From the NCBI GenBank assembly GCA_951802425.1, contig OX637798.1:868001-932000 (forward strand): a DNA stretch of 64,000 nt, in the 5' to 3' direction. The notes under the pieces are model-generated. The model was not told the origin of the DNA. It ran no database searches and saw only the letters and a list, made by a program, of their open reading frames with translations. Positions within the stretch are counted from its first letter, which is position 1. Every line of letters begins with the position of its first letter. The position numbers and the translations under genes were made by a program. Source of the DNA: Clavaria fumosa (taxonomy: Eukaryota > Basidiomycota > Agaricomycetes > Agaricales > Clavariaceae). Below, one piece after another: positions 11,141 to 22,303 of the stretch.

Positions 11141-14100
11141 TTAAGACAATGCTGTACAAGTATGTAGATAAGAATACATGGGAGACAATTTGATCACAAC
11201 AAGCTGATGATCATAGGTCACAACAGCTATAGCATCACTAGTAAAGCTTAAGATTCTTCGATAAGCAGCAGGGATCCAGCAGAGTCTACCATTTCTCAAA
11301 GGATTGCATAACCATCCCTTGTCTGTCATATGTGGCCATGACTGTCTATGGTTTTCATCAACATGGACACTCAGAAATTGACCAGTCACTGCATCCCACA
11401 GTCTCACAGTGTTGTCAGCAGACCCTGAGGCTATCTTTGTGCCATCTGAAGAAAATGACACTGATCTGACCTCATTAGAATGGCCCTTGAGTGTTTGTAA
11501 ATGAGCACCAGTGACTGCATCCCACAGATTCACAATGTTGTCAAAAGACCATGAGAGTATCCTTGTGCTATCTGGAGAGAATGACACTGAAGAATAGCCC
11601 TTGAGTGTTTGCAAATGAGCACCAGTGACTGCATCCCACAGTCTCATAGTCTTGTCATCAGACACTGAGACTATCCTTGTACCATCTGGAGAGAATGACA
11701 CTGATGTGATTTGGTCAGAATGGCCCTTGAGTGTTTGTAAATGAGCACCAGTGACTGCATCCCACAGTCTCATAGTCTTGTCATTAGACCCTGAGACTAT
11801 TCTTGTGTCATCTGGAGAGAATGACACTGATGTGATAAAAGAAGAATGGCCCTTGAGTGTTTGTAAATGAGCACCAGTGACTGCATTCCACAGATTTACA
11901 GTGTTGCCATAAGACCCTGAGACTATCCTTGTGCTATCTGGAGAGAATGACACTGATGTGATTTGACCAGGGTGGCCCTTGAGTGTTTGTAAATGAGCAC
12001 CAGTGACTGCATCCCACAGATTTACAGTGTTGTCATAAGACTCTGAGACTATTCTTGTGCCATCTGGAGAGAATGACACTGATGTGATAGAAGAAGAATG
12101 GCCCTTGAGTGTTTGTAAATGAGCACCAGTGACTGCATTCCACAGATTTACAGTGTTGTCATGAGACCCTGAGACTATTCTTGTGCCATCTGGAGAGAAT
12201 GACACTGATGTGATAAAAGAAGAATGGCCCTTGAGTGTTTGTAAATGAGCACCAGTGACTGCATCCCACAGTCTCATAGTCTTGTCATAAGACCCTGAGA
12301 CTATTCTTGTGCCATCTGGAGAGAATGACACTGATGTGATAGAAGAAGAATGGCCCTTGAGTGTTTGTAAATGAGCACCAGTGACTGCATTCCACAGATT
12401 TACAGTGTTGTCATTAGACCCTGAGACTATTCCTGTGCCATCTGGAGAGAATGACACTGATGTGATTTGGTCAGAATGGCCCTTGAGTGTTTGTAAATGA
12501 GCACCAGTGACTGCATCCCACAGTCTCATAGTCTTGTCATTAGACCCTGAGACTATTTTTGTACCATCTGGAGAGAATGACACTGATCTGATAGGTTCAG
12601 AATGGCCATTGAGTATTTGTAAATGAGCACCAGTGAATGCATCCCACAGTCTCATAGTCTTGTCATAAGACCCTGAGACTATTCTTGTGCCATCTGGAGA
12701 GAATGACACTGATGTGATAGAAGAAGAATGGCCCTTGAGTGTTTGTAAATGAGCACCAGTGACTGCATCCCACAGTCTCATAGTCTTGTCATAAGACCCT
12801 GAGACTATTCCTGTTCCATCTGGAGAGAAAGACACTGATATGATAAGAGAAGAATGGCCCTTGAGTGTTTGTAAATGAGCACCAGTGACTGCATCCCACA
12901 GTCTCATAGTCTTGTCATTAGACCCTGAGACTATCCTTGTGCCATCTGGAGAGAATGACACTGATATGATAGGTTTAGAATGGCCCTTCAGTGTTTGTAA
13001 ATGAGCACCAGTGACTACATCCCACAGTCTCACAGTCTGGTCCCATGACCCTGAGACTATCTTTGTGCCATCTGGAGAGAATGACACTGATGTTACTGCA
13101 TGAGAATGCTCCATGACCTGCACACATGCACTCCAATGTTTTTGCAATGCTCCTTCTACCAATACTGATCCACTTGTTTTATCATGATGGGTCTTGTAAA
13201 GTTCAGTACCCACTGGCATGAAGGGTAGTGCAGTGAAATACACCTGCAAAGCAGATATACTAAGTGCTGGAAAGAACTCTTGAATCATTCTTTCACTGTC
13301 ATAAAGCAGTGCTGAGACAACTGGATCTCTAGAGTTATTCATCTGCAAAATATTTTTGTCAGCTTTACCTGTCTCAGAGCTTCAAACCATGCACATACCT
13401 TCAGGCATCTCTGTACAGCCACCAACATCTGAACTGCATCTTTCAGATATCCAAGGAGACTACAGACCTCAATCCAGTTCACCAAATACTTCAAGCAAAA
13501 ATCTTTCAAAAGCTGCCACAGGTCACTTGAAAGCAATCCACTGCATAGATGCAATCCCCAATGTCTACATGCATACCCTAGACTGCCTGAGATATTTTTT
13601 GATACCTTCTCTGAGAGACCTGGCACTTCATGGTTGAATTTTGTAGGATCCCCTATACCACATATATCCTTCTTCAGCCTTGTCATCAAAATCAGGCACT
13701 TCTTGGCAAGAATGGTGTGCTGCAATTGGGGGTTGACTCTGAACTGCAGTGCCTGCACTTCCTGGCATCTGTTGTGGTCCACAATAAAGTCAAAAAATGA
13801 TGGGTGGATCAACTGGATAACCCCAACACCTGCTGGGACCATCATGATTGACTGCAATAGCTGAAGGTGATGATAGATCCTGTAGCCAATCAGATCCTCC
13901 AATTGATCTAATGGGAGGGGGTCCTGGAGTAAAGCAACAGTTCCAAGGATCAAGTGCAACTTGGCTGCAAGCTGATCAGAAATATTGGGAAATGTGCTTT
14001 TGAGCACTTGAGAGTACAGTTGATCTAAATGTTGCTGTGGGGATTTGCCAGCAACAGGATTCTTTTGCAAAAGTACCTCTAATTGTGCCATGGGATCACC

Positions 14101-15938
14101 TGGATCAGCCAATCCAATGAACCTTACTGCAGTAGCAGCAAAAATGAAGAGGCCTGAAGACATTCGTGTCAAGGTTTCAATATCTGCAGAAGATGGCCAG
14201 GGGGCAGGAATGTGATATTGATCCCTGATCTCATCAAAATGCTGTTCCAAATAATACTGGATATCACTTTCAATGACATCCAAGTCAACCTGATGAAGAA
14301 TCAAGGGTCTGGTTGCATAATTGAGGTGTGGATCTTGAAAACCCCTAGTGATTTTATGAATGGGCCTACTTGTGATGAAGAATTGCAATGGGAACAGCTT
14401 GTCAACATATTGGGATAAGGATGCCAAAATGGTTGATGTGGCATTATCATCCTTGCACTCATCCAATGCATCAATTACAACCACACTCCGAGGAAACTTC
14501 TCTCCAATGGCAAGAAGTGGCTCCACAATCAACTTTTGCAGCTGATAGGAGACATCAGAGTAGACAATTTCTGGGTCAGACCTAAGAATGTCTGAAAGGA
14601 CGACTTTGAACTCTGCGCAAAATTTTCCCATCTGATAGGCAATGGTAGTGAAAATCAGTTTGATGTTACTGCAGTCAGCATTGTCCCTGGAGCAAAAAAA
14701 GTTTGCAGCCAGGATGCCTTTGTCCTGACAATGCTCCGCACAAGTGAACGCAATTGTGGTCTTCCCACTTCCAGCCAAGCCATTAAGCCAAAATATGCAT
14801 GGACTTTCCATGCATCTACCAAGACCTGGAGAGTCAGAGGGTATAGGCCTGTGCTCATCCAAGGGGCATTCGGTATAACTAATCCACTGGAACACTTCTT
14901 CAAGAACTTTGACACGGGTACCAGGGAGACAAGGCACTATCCCACCCTTGCAACGGAAATGAGCTGCGATTGCATTTGGGGGATTCAAACCACCTGTACA
15001 AAGCAGCATCAGTAAAGTACTGCGGCCAGACAAAATTACTACCATCAAGCTTCCTCTTGATTTCCTGATACGAAGGTTGGATCAGAAAATGGTTAAGAAA
15101 TATTAATAGAATGAAACAAACTTCAATGCCCTCTTGATTTCTATCAATCTTGTCCTCAATTCGGGTCATAACATCTCTTGTGTACCCAACATGTTCCTAG
15201 TCATTTAAACTGTCAGGTTTGGACTTTTATCAAACTTGATGCTGATAAACTTACATCAAGGGCAAACTCAATTGCTAGCATGCTTTCAACCTGACATCCA
15301 GGCAGCTTCATTTACGGAGCATAAATGGTACAGCATACATACTCACCAGAAAACTTTCAATAGACCAATGGATAGCAGAAATGCAGCCCGAAATCTCAAG
15401 AGCATCTTGATCACGGGCAAGGACACGTTTGAAATAGTTGTGAGAGAGAATATCTTGGACCCGGGCACCCATGGACTTCCATGATCTTCCATCCAGGATG
15501 AGCAATACACACATGAAGGCATGGTGACTTACTCAGAAAGACTGTTGATACGGTCAACCATGGCATCTGACAAGACACCTTTATTGGTGTCCAACACCCT
15601 CTTCAACATGGTGTTCAAGTCCTGAACACGTTGGGCCAATGAAGCCAAGTCATCATCATTTCGTGCGGTTTTCTGGGTGAGGTATTGGGTGAGTAGAGTG
15701 ACAATCCAGTAAATGAGATATATTTGCACACCTGAACAGCATCAAGGAGGATGATGAAGCCCTTGATGCCTTCCTGAAGCCCTGGCACACCCGTCCTACC
15801 TGCGACCTCCTTGAATAGGTTGAGAGCATTCTGGAGACTGACGAAGGCAATTGAGCGGGGTCCCGACGACAGCTTCAGCTTCGCTAGAGCAGTATTGAGT
15901 GGCTCGCGCATACTGTGGTACAGGAGTTCGTATAGCAC
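11141..15938 (-). CDS. NACHT-WD40 NLR (STAND protein) with helical N-terminus
   Basis: Fungal NOD-like receptor of the NWD type; such proteins act in non-self recognition and regulated cell death. The N-terminus, in small exons between 15938 and about 15060, is helical (VPGLQEGIKGFIILLDAVQ) and resembles the MLKL-like four-helix adaptor of basidiomycete NLRs. The NACHT domain has CLPGTRVKVLEEV, Walker A GLAGSGKTT (about 14760), Walker B VVVIDALDEC (about 14460) and the sensor segment FFITSRP. A GT-AG intron (13343-13398) then leads to the WD part: fourteen repeats of about 42 residues at 13130-11380, almost all reading SVSFSPDGT...IVSGS...LWDAVTGAHLQTLKGHS. The last repeats are degenerate; one junction (about 11600) lacks three residues. 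Exon limits near 15000-15060 are unresolved, since two frames overlap there. Coding DNA is AT-rich relative to its neighbours. Confidence 0.87.
11380..13130 (-). repeat. Fourteen near-identical 126-bp WD40-coding repeats
   Basis: Internal minisatellite-like array inside the NLR gene. The unit is 126 bp (42 codons). The framework is nearly invariant at DNA level; differences cluster at the residues after KGH (SKP, SSL, SSS, SEP, SDQ, SSF, PGQ, SNE) and at those after SGS (W, N, Y, H, D, F, A) and before LW (QTVR, KTMR, NTVN). This is the pattern of arrays kept alike by unequal exchange while the ligand face varies. Confidence 0.92.
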
Positions 15939-16164
15939 TTGTCGACGAAGAGTGGCAAACCAAGACGGGCCACGGTGCTTATCGATAACGAACAGTGAAT
16001 GATGTGCTCTGTTGATGCGTGTTATTACAATGTCACTGTTATGTCAAGGCGGTGTTGCGGCACAAGCCCAAACAAAGCTGTATTGATACGAAGCGCGCTA
16101 CTAGCGCCACTACAGGTCGTTCTCGCCTTATCGTTGTCTGGATGTGAGCTCCGACTTCGCAGTG
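15939..16164. promoter_or_regulatory. Upstream region of the NLR gene
   Basis: Space between the NLR 5' end (minus strand) and the left edge of the 2.3-kb repeat. It must carry the NLR promoter if the start at 15938 is right. No clear TATA box or other site is seen; composition returns to GC-balanced here. Confidence 0.35.
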
Positions 16165-17622
16165 ACCGTTCAGACCAGAGGCACGTAAGTGCGCAGACAT
16201 GAACTCGGAGTCATTTGCTAGTTACCCAGCAGGCTTGGGCTTGTTGACGCATACCCACACCCACATTTAGAATCCAAATTCCACCATCATGGCATTCTCA
16301 TTCCTTCTTTTGTTTTCCCTTCTTCATTGTCATTGGCATCGCTTTCTCACTAATCTACACTTCTCCCGCCTCTCATCGCCCCTATTGGCACTCACCACTT
16401 CTCGAACCAACCAACCACCGCTTGAGCTCTCATGTTCCTCCCTAATCACGCGTCATTCCGCACAATATTCGTCAAAAAAGGGTATAGTTAGTTGTTAATA
16501 CTATAGATATAATAAATGAAGGGTACCTCGTGTCCAACTCCGAGTCGCGATCCGCGACACTATGCTGGCAGAAGCGTGTGGGGATCCACACATGATATAA
16601 AACGCTTTATGATAATAAAAGAGGCTTGCTTACTTTAGCATCGCACCGCAGCACCACCGCATTACCGCACCCCTTCCGCACACCGATTGGAAGAGTCCGA
16701 GACTCGGGGATGTGCATGGCCGCAAATTGGGATGGGAAGTTGTGTGGGAGATGTTGAGAAAAGTGTGCCAGCGACGTGTGCGACTGGCACGTGTAGTGCA
16801 CGGTGGAAAGCAGGCAGTCAGACCAGGCAGAATTCACTATTGGGCAAAAGCTGACTACGTTAGTTGATCGTTGTGCATGTCGGCGGTGTGGTATCACAAC
16901 AGGCCCACATACGACCCCGTGCAGCAATGGGACCTGAAGGCAGAGCGGAGCAAGAGCACAGGGTCAATGTACATCTTCTCTGGGCACATTGTGGGCAGCG
17001 GCAAGGTGCTCAACTTGTGCTCGCAGTTCTTGATGGAGGAAATCGGTCATGAAATGCAGAGCAAGGCACAAAGCCAACTACGGAGCACAGATGAGGATCA
17101 CCCCAAGTGTTGGACAGCCATAAAGAAGGGATGAGGGTTGTCATGAAGGTGAGGGAGGCCACAGCGGAGATGGAGAGAGTGGTAGAGGAGACAAGTGATG
17201 GAAAGGGGAAGGATGGCAAACAAGCCAAGGGGACTAAATGAACAAAGTCTGAGACAAGGAAAAGCAGGCGGAGTTGGGGGTTCAAGGGGCGCACAGGTTC
17301 TACACTCCAGACATTATACAGAATCTGAAGTTCAATCCGTCGTTAAAGCCAAGCCAGGGCGCCAACCACTCGTCGATTTGAGCGCAGGCGATTTTTTACG
17401 GGGTGCGAGGATTTCGGCAGTGACTCATGGTCATGTCTCCTGACAGCTTGATGCGCTTGCATAAGAACATCGAACTAGGACCCTCGACCTGAAGTCTATT
17501 CTGAAGTTGTCCTGCCAGGAAAGGACACCCAGGGTTGAGGGCCCTATCCACAAGGGCAGGGCGTAGAATTGCCATCCCAACAACGACGAGAGCGATCTAG
17601 AAGTCAAGCCGCCGAGACACGT
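16165..17622. repeat. 2.3-kb dispersed repeat, copy 1, segment 1
   Basis: Left part of an unclassified repeat whose uninterrupted sister is at 35400-37876. The match starts at ACCGTTCAGACCAGAGG and runs, with scattered differences, to GAGACACGT at 17622, where a 4.2-kb TIR element interrupts it. Two open frames are kept in both copies (minus 16607-16927; plus 16871-17134). They have no domain I recognise and may be open only because the copies are young. Confidence 0.88.
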
Positions 17623-17766
17623 CATCAGGAAAAAGAACCCCCAGCAGTAGACATCAGCATAGACTATGTAGACTACACAGCCTGTATAGACTGCTGTAGC
17701 ATATGTAGTGAGAAAAATAGTAATACATAGAAGGTATGGATTACTATATAGCATGCAATAGACTGG

Positions 17767-18193
17767 GTAGCATATTATGAGTGCATTGTAGTAATGGTAG
17801 TAGAGCCTATGTACTATGTTGAGCCTAGTAGCATATTATGAGTGCATTGTAGTCACGGTAGTAGAGCCTATGTACTATGTTGAGCCTAGTAGCATATTAT
17901 GAGTGCATTGTAGTCACAGTAGTAGAGCCTATGTACTATGTTGAGCCTAGTAGCATATTATGAGTGCATTGTAGTTACAGTAGTAGAGCCTATGTACTAT
18001 GTTGAGCCTAGTAGCATATTATGAGTGCATTGTAGTTACGGTAGTAGAGCCTATGTACTATGTTGAGCCTAGTAGCATATTATGAGTGCATTGTAGTTAC
18101 AGTAGTAGAGCCTATGTACTATGTTGAGCCTAGTAGCATATTATGAGTGCATAGTAGTAATAGTAGTAGAGCCAATGTACTATGTTGAGCCTA
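17767..18193. repeat. 61-bp satellite, seven copies
   Basis: Seven head-to-tail units of 61 bp, each starting GTAGCATATTATGAGTGCAT and ending TGTTGAGCCTA, at 17767, 17828, 17889, 17950, 18011, 18072 and 18133. Units differ by one to a few bases, mostly near GTAGT(C/T/A)A. No spacers, so this is not a CRISPR array. Confidence 0.95.
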
Positions 18194-20029
18194 GTAGCAA
18201 CTAGTGATAGTGCTGTTGGGTAGGATAGTAAGCCTTTGTACTACATTGAATTGACAGCACAGATGTTGTCATGATTATGATATAATCAGGAGCTGAGTGG
18301 AGGTGAGGTGAATTCCAGTGCAAGGTTGAAGCTATAGATTAGGATCAAAATGAACAATTCATGATATTGTGCAGTATATGACAAGTACATAGAGTAGTCT
18401 CTTTTTGTTAGGATTGCTTACATAAGCCATCCCAAAGAGGAGTTGTGGAGAAACTGGGGGAGGAGGGTTGTTGGAAGGTCACATGACCTGTGGCTGGGGT
18501 CAGATTACATAATTGTAAGATCACATGACCTGGAGCCTGGGCATGTCACGTGATCCAAGGGTCTGAGCATGGGAACACCAGCAAATGCTGAAGCATTTGG
18601 TATATATACCTTTGCTTTTCCTCTTTTGTACTCTTTCCCCCTTATGTTAGTATTGTTGTCATGACCTTACATTTAAGTTGTGTGAGACCCAGTCTGATAC
18701 TTTTGGACTAAAATTGTTACAAAGATTTGTTCTCCATAAATGAATGCATATCAGTATACTTGTTGAGATAAAATTGAGCTGCTGAATGAAGAGCATTATT
18801 TCTGGTCCATGAGATAGGTACATCTGCTGATCCAAAGTGAGGAATCAACAGACAACTGTGCCAAATTTGCAGAATTTTGTCAAGTAGACAAAATAATCTG
18901 ATACATGCCAGTTGCTAGATCAAAGCTTGTAAGTGGTCTGTACCAGTGAACATATGCTAAAGGATGTGGTACTATGCCCAGGCACATCAGCAAAACAGCT
19001 TGGCTAAATGTAAGTATGGACTGGTATGGACTGGTGTGTAACACCCCAAGTTGTCTTGGGGTATTACATACCAGTCCATACCTCTCTACTGTACCATTTC
19101 ATTCAATTGACCAGGTGGTGTGATGCATTCCTCTGGTCAAATTTTGAATTGACTGAAAGTAGAAGTCAAGTGTGACATGAGGGATAATTGACTGCCCCTC
19201 CACCAGTATATATTAGGTAACTGTCACCCAAAAAGGGAATTTCACCTTACAAATTGACCAATTCCTCAAATGATGTGTGACCAGTGTGATTTTTGGCCAA
19301 TTTGGGGAGGTGCATGATGCATGACAGGTCAATTGAATGAAATGGACAGTATACTGACAACTTAGCTGAGCTGTTTTGCTGATGAGATGCTTTGGAAGAT
19401 CAAAAATCTTGCTACATGAAGACCTAGTTGAAGTTGACATCAAATTGTAGACAATTGATAGCCTTAGACTAACCTTTTAATCCATCCTCTTTCCACTGTG
19501 ATTTGTTCTCAATGATCAAGGTAGTGTCAAAGCATGGTGGAGTTGCTGGCTTGCATGGTCCATTAGAATGGCCAGGCATTCCATGAATCTGATATAACTG
19601 TTCATCAGCTTGGGGCTTGGATGGCAACTTGACAGTAATATATTTATACATATCAAATCAATCATGATAGTTTGGATGAATATGATCTCTTCCAAAAGAT
19701 TGCTCCAAAAAGGTGTTCAAAGCTTGGATAAAGCTAGGCACCCATCTATCTTGGTAAACCAGCACAGAAAATATCAATTAATTTTTTTGACATATCCACA
19801 TTAATCTACAGATCAAGTAGTGTCTTATGAAAAAAACAATCTTGAGAATTGCTTGAGAATTGACTGAGAAATGGGCCAGAACATTTGTGGGTCACTGATT
19901 TGGTAAGCTTATGGCTGTACTTGTGGCATGGTGGGAATTGCCATCCCAGAAAGTCGTCACATGTTCTGTGTTGAACTTGTCGTTCTCTCTGCCTCCCACC
20001 ATCACCCTCTCTCCTCCCTTTCTCCCATC

Positions 20030-21375
20030 CCCAGCAATGACGATAGCGGCGACAGCACCCTCACCCTCACCTCCAACGATGACGACGACGGCGGCAGCAC
20101 CCTCACCCTCTCCTTCCTCCAGCGATGATGACGACGGCGGCGGTACCCTCACCCTCTCTCTCCTCCAGCGATGACGGCGACGGCGGCGGCACCTCCTCCC
20201 TCTCCCTCACCCTCTCCTTCAGTGACAACCACGGCAGCGGCGGCACCCTCAGCGAGGGGCCACCAGGTGCGCCCTCTCCCTTTTTTCATGATTCTTTTCA
20301 ATTTTTTTTAATCTACAGGGCGATGGAGGGCGACGGCACTTCTCCGTCTCCTCTCTCTCACTCTCCTCACTCTCCCTCTCCTCCCTCTCCTCCCTCCCTC
20401 TCTCCTCCCTCTCTCCTCCCTCTTCCTTCCCCTCCCTCTCTCCTCCAGCAACTACGACGACGGCAGCAGCGGCGGCAGCGGCAACACAGCAACAGCGGCG
20501 ACGGGGGCGGCGGCAACAGCGGCGGTGATGGCGGCGGCAGCGACAGCAGCAGCGGCGACAGCGGCGGTGACGGCGGCAGCAGCGACGGGGGTGGCAGCGG
20601 CGGCGACGGCGGCGGCAACAGCAACATCGACGGCGGTGGCAGCAGCAGCGGTGACGGCGGCGGCAGCGACGGGGGCGGCAGCGACAGCGGCGGCAGTGAC
20701 AGTGACGGCGGCGACAGCGGCGGCGGCAGCGACAGCGACGGCGGCGACAGCGGTGGTGACAGCGGCGGCAGCGGCGGCAACAGCGAGGGCAGCAGCGGCG
20801 GCAGCAACAACGACGGCAGCGGCAGCAACAACGACGGCGATGGCGACGGCGGCGGCAGTGACGGCGGCGGCGGCGGCAGCAGCAACATCGACGGCAGCGG
20901 CAGCAACAACGACGGCGGCGGCAGCAGCAACAGCAGCGGTGGCGGCAGCGGCGGCGACAGCAGCGGTGGCGGCGGCAACAGCGGCGGCAGCAACATCGAC
21001 GGCAGCGGCAGCAACAACGACGGCGGCAGCGGCAGCAACGGCGGTGGCAGCAACATCGACGGCAGCGGCAGCAACAACGACGGCGGCAGCGGCAGCAACA
21101 ACGACGGTGGCAGCGGCAGCGACGGCGACGGCGGCGGCAGCAACAGCGACGGCAGCGGCAGCAACAGCGACGGCGGCGACAGCGGCGGCAGCAACAGCGA
21201 CGGCGGCGACAGCGGCGGCAGCAACAGCGACGGCGGCGACAGCGGCGGCGGCAGCGACAGCGACGGCAGCGGCAGCAACAACGACGGCGACGGCGGCGGC
21301 AACAATGACGGTGACGGCGGCGGCAACAACGACGGCAACAGCGGCGGCAACAGCGGCGGCGGCGGCGGCAGCAGC
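20030..21375. repeat. Triplet-repeat block, GGC/GAC/AAC-rich
   Basis: Imperfect trinucleotide repeat. To about 20460 it mixes CCTCT-type pyrimidine runs with GACGACGGCGGC; from 20460 to 21375 it is almost wholly GGC, AGC, GAC and AAC triplets. All three plus frames and two minus frames stay open because of the triplet structure, giving Ser/Gly/Asp, Ala/Thr, Arg/Cys or Pro/Leu polymers. I do not regard any of these as a gene. Confidence 0.9.
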
Positions 21376-21378
21376 AGC

Positions 21379-21434
21379 AATGGCCCAGGCCCCCTACTGC
21401 AGTCACAGACTGACAGTGGGGACCTGGGCCATTG
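21379..21434. repeat. Hairpin closing the triplet block
   Basis: Inverted repeat AATGGCCCAGG ... CCTGGGCCATT directly after the triplet block, with further pairing of GCCCC and GGGG inside. It could form a stable stem in DNA or RNA. Confidence 0.8.
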
Positions 21435-21817
21435 ATTTTGTGCTGGCTGGTGTGCAGAGGAAGGAAGGAGCAGTGGTGGCAGCAGGAAGCGGCACATAGC
21501 ACTACCATAGTCTACTGTAGTATCAACCTGGGCTACCATTTGAGACAAGTAAACTATTGAATCACCTTTGCATACTCTGGTGCATTGTATGGGATCTACT
21601 CAGTCTACAGAGCAATATATAGGAACTACCATTACTACCATTACTACAGAGCAATATATGGGAACTACTGTTACTACAGAGCAATATATGGGAACTACCA
21701 TTACTACAGAGCAATATATGGGATCTACTGGGTCTATATAACGTGTTACTAGCTACTGAGCTACTGCTGCTACCATGACTACATAGTACTATATTGTTTG
21801 AGCTTTTTTTCCTGATG

Positions 21818-22165
21818 GTGACATGAAGACAAGTCGGTGTTCAAGTAAGAATAACCACATCAGCAAGTCGATTAGTCTCACACATTGAGCGCAGGAGTAG
21901 ATAAGAGAACGAGCAATCATTGCGCAATCGCCAGTGTTGGTTGCAGGTGTGATCGCGGCGTGCATGACTCGGAGAGCCGATGTTGGGAGCGCCTTCGAAA
22001 CAGGTGCGAGGCACTAGGTTGCACCATTCTGGCGAAGGGGGCACAAAAAGTATGTCTAAAGAACACGGACGCGCCAATAGCGCGAGTCGGGCCGCTTGTG
22101 ACTTGTGTTTGCGGGAGACATCGGAAGGCGTGTGGGGTTGCTGGGATGGGTGAGGCATTTGGTCG
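21818..22165. repeat. 2.3-kb dispersed repeat, copy 1, segment 2
   Basis: Continues the repeat from GTGACATGAAGAC, matching 37098-37420 of the sister copy. It ends at GCATTTGGTCG, where the foldback element starts. Confidence 0.88.
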
Positions 22166-22303
22166 CATCAGGAAAAGGGGAAATTACTGAATCTGCCTTA
22201 GGCAGACTTAAACTTTTCATTAAGACAGATTAAGACAATTAAGACAGATTCATAAATTGGATAGTCTTAATCTAAGACCAATCACTTAATCTTGACTTAA
22301 TTA

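Larger units (their letters stand above)
17623..21817. mobile_element. 4.2-kb non-autonomous TIR element in the repeat
   Basis: Starts CATCAGGAAAAAG and ends in the inverse (TTTTTTCCTGATG), and interrupts the copy-1 repeat exactly: the sister reads ACACGTGACATG, while here ACACGT is followed by the element and then GTGACATG, implying a 2-bp GT target duplication. Inside are a 61-bp satellite, inverted repeats around 18980-19440 (including a tight palindrome at about 19030-19080), a long GGC/GAC triplet block and short ACTACCATTACTACAGAGCAA-type units at 21600-21740. No transposase frame is recognisable, so it would need enzyme in trans. The superfamily is not assigned. Confidence 0.8.

Noticed and set aside
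14990..15060. Frameshift pseudogene in the NLR before the NACHT domain
   Set aside because: Two frames overlap here, but splice acceptors exist close by and the rest of the gene is intact; an unresolved small intron is more likely.
11141..16164. NLR as cargo of a Helitron or other large element
   Set aside because: No TC start, CTRR end with hairpin, TIR or duplication could be found at the edges; only composition suggests it.
16607..16927. Minus-strand 106-codon frame kept in both copies of the 2.3-kb repeat
   Set aside because: Shared openness is explained by the repeat itself; it has no recognised domain and several differences are not clearly synonymous.
17767..18193. CRISPR-like periodic array
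   Set aside because: Units are contiguous 61-bp satellites without unique spacers, and the genome is eukaryotic.
20125..21508. Long open frames (320-436 codons) on both strands
   Set aside because: They come from a triplet-repeat tract that leaves nearly every frame open; products are homopolymer-like and there is no domain, intron or start context.
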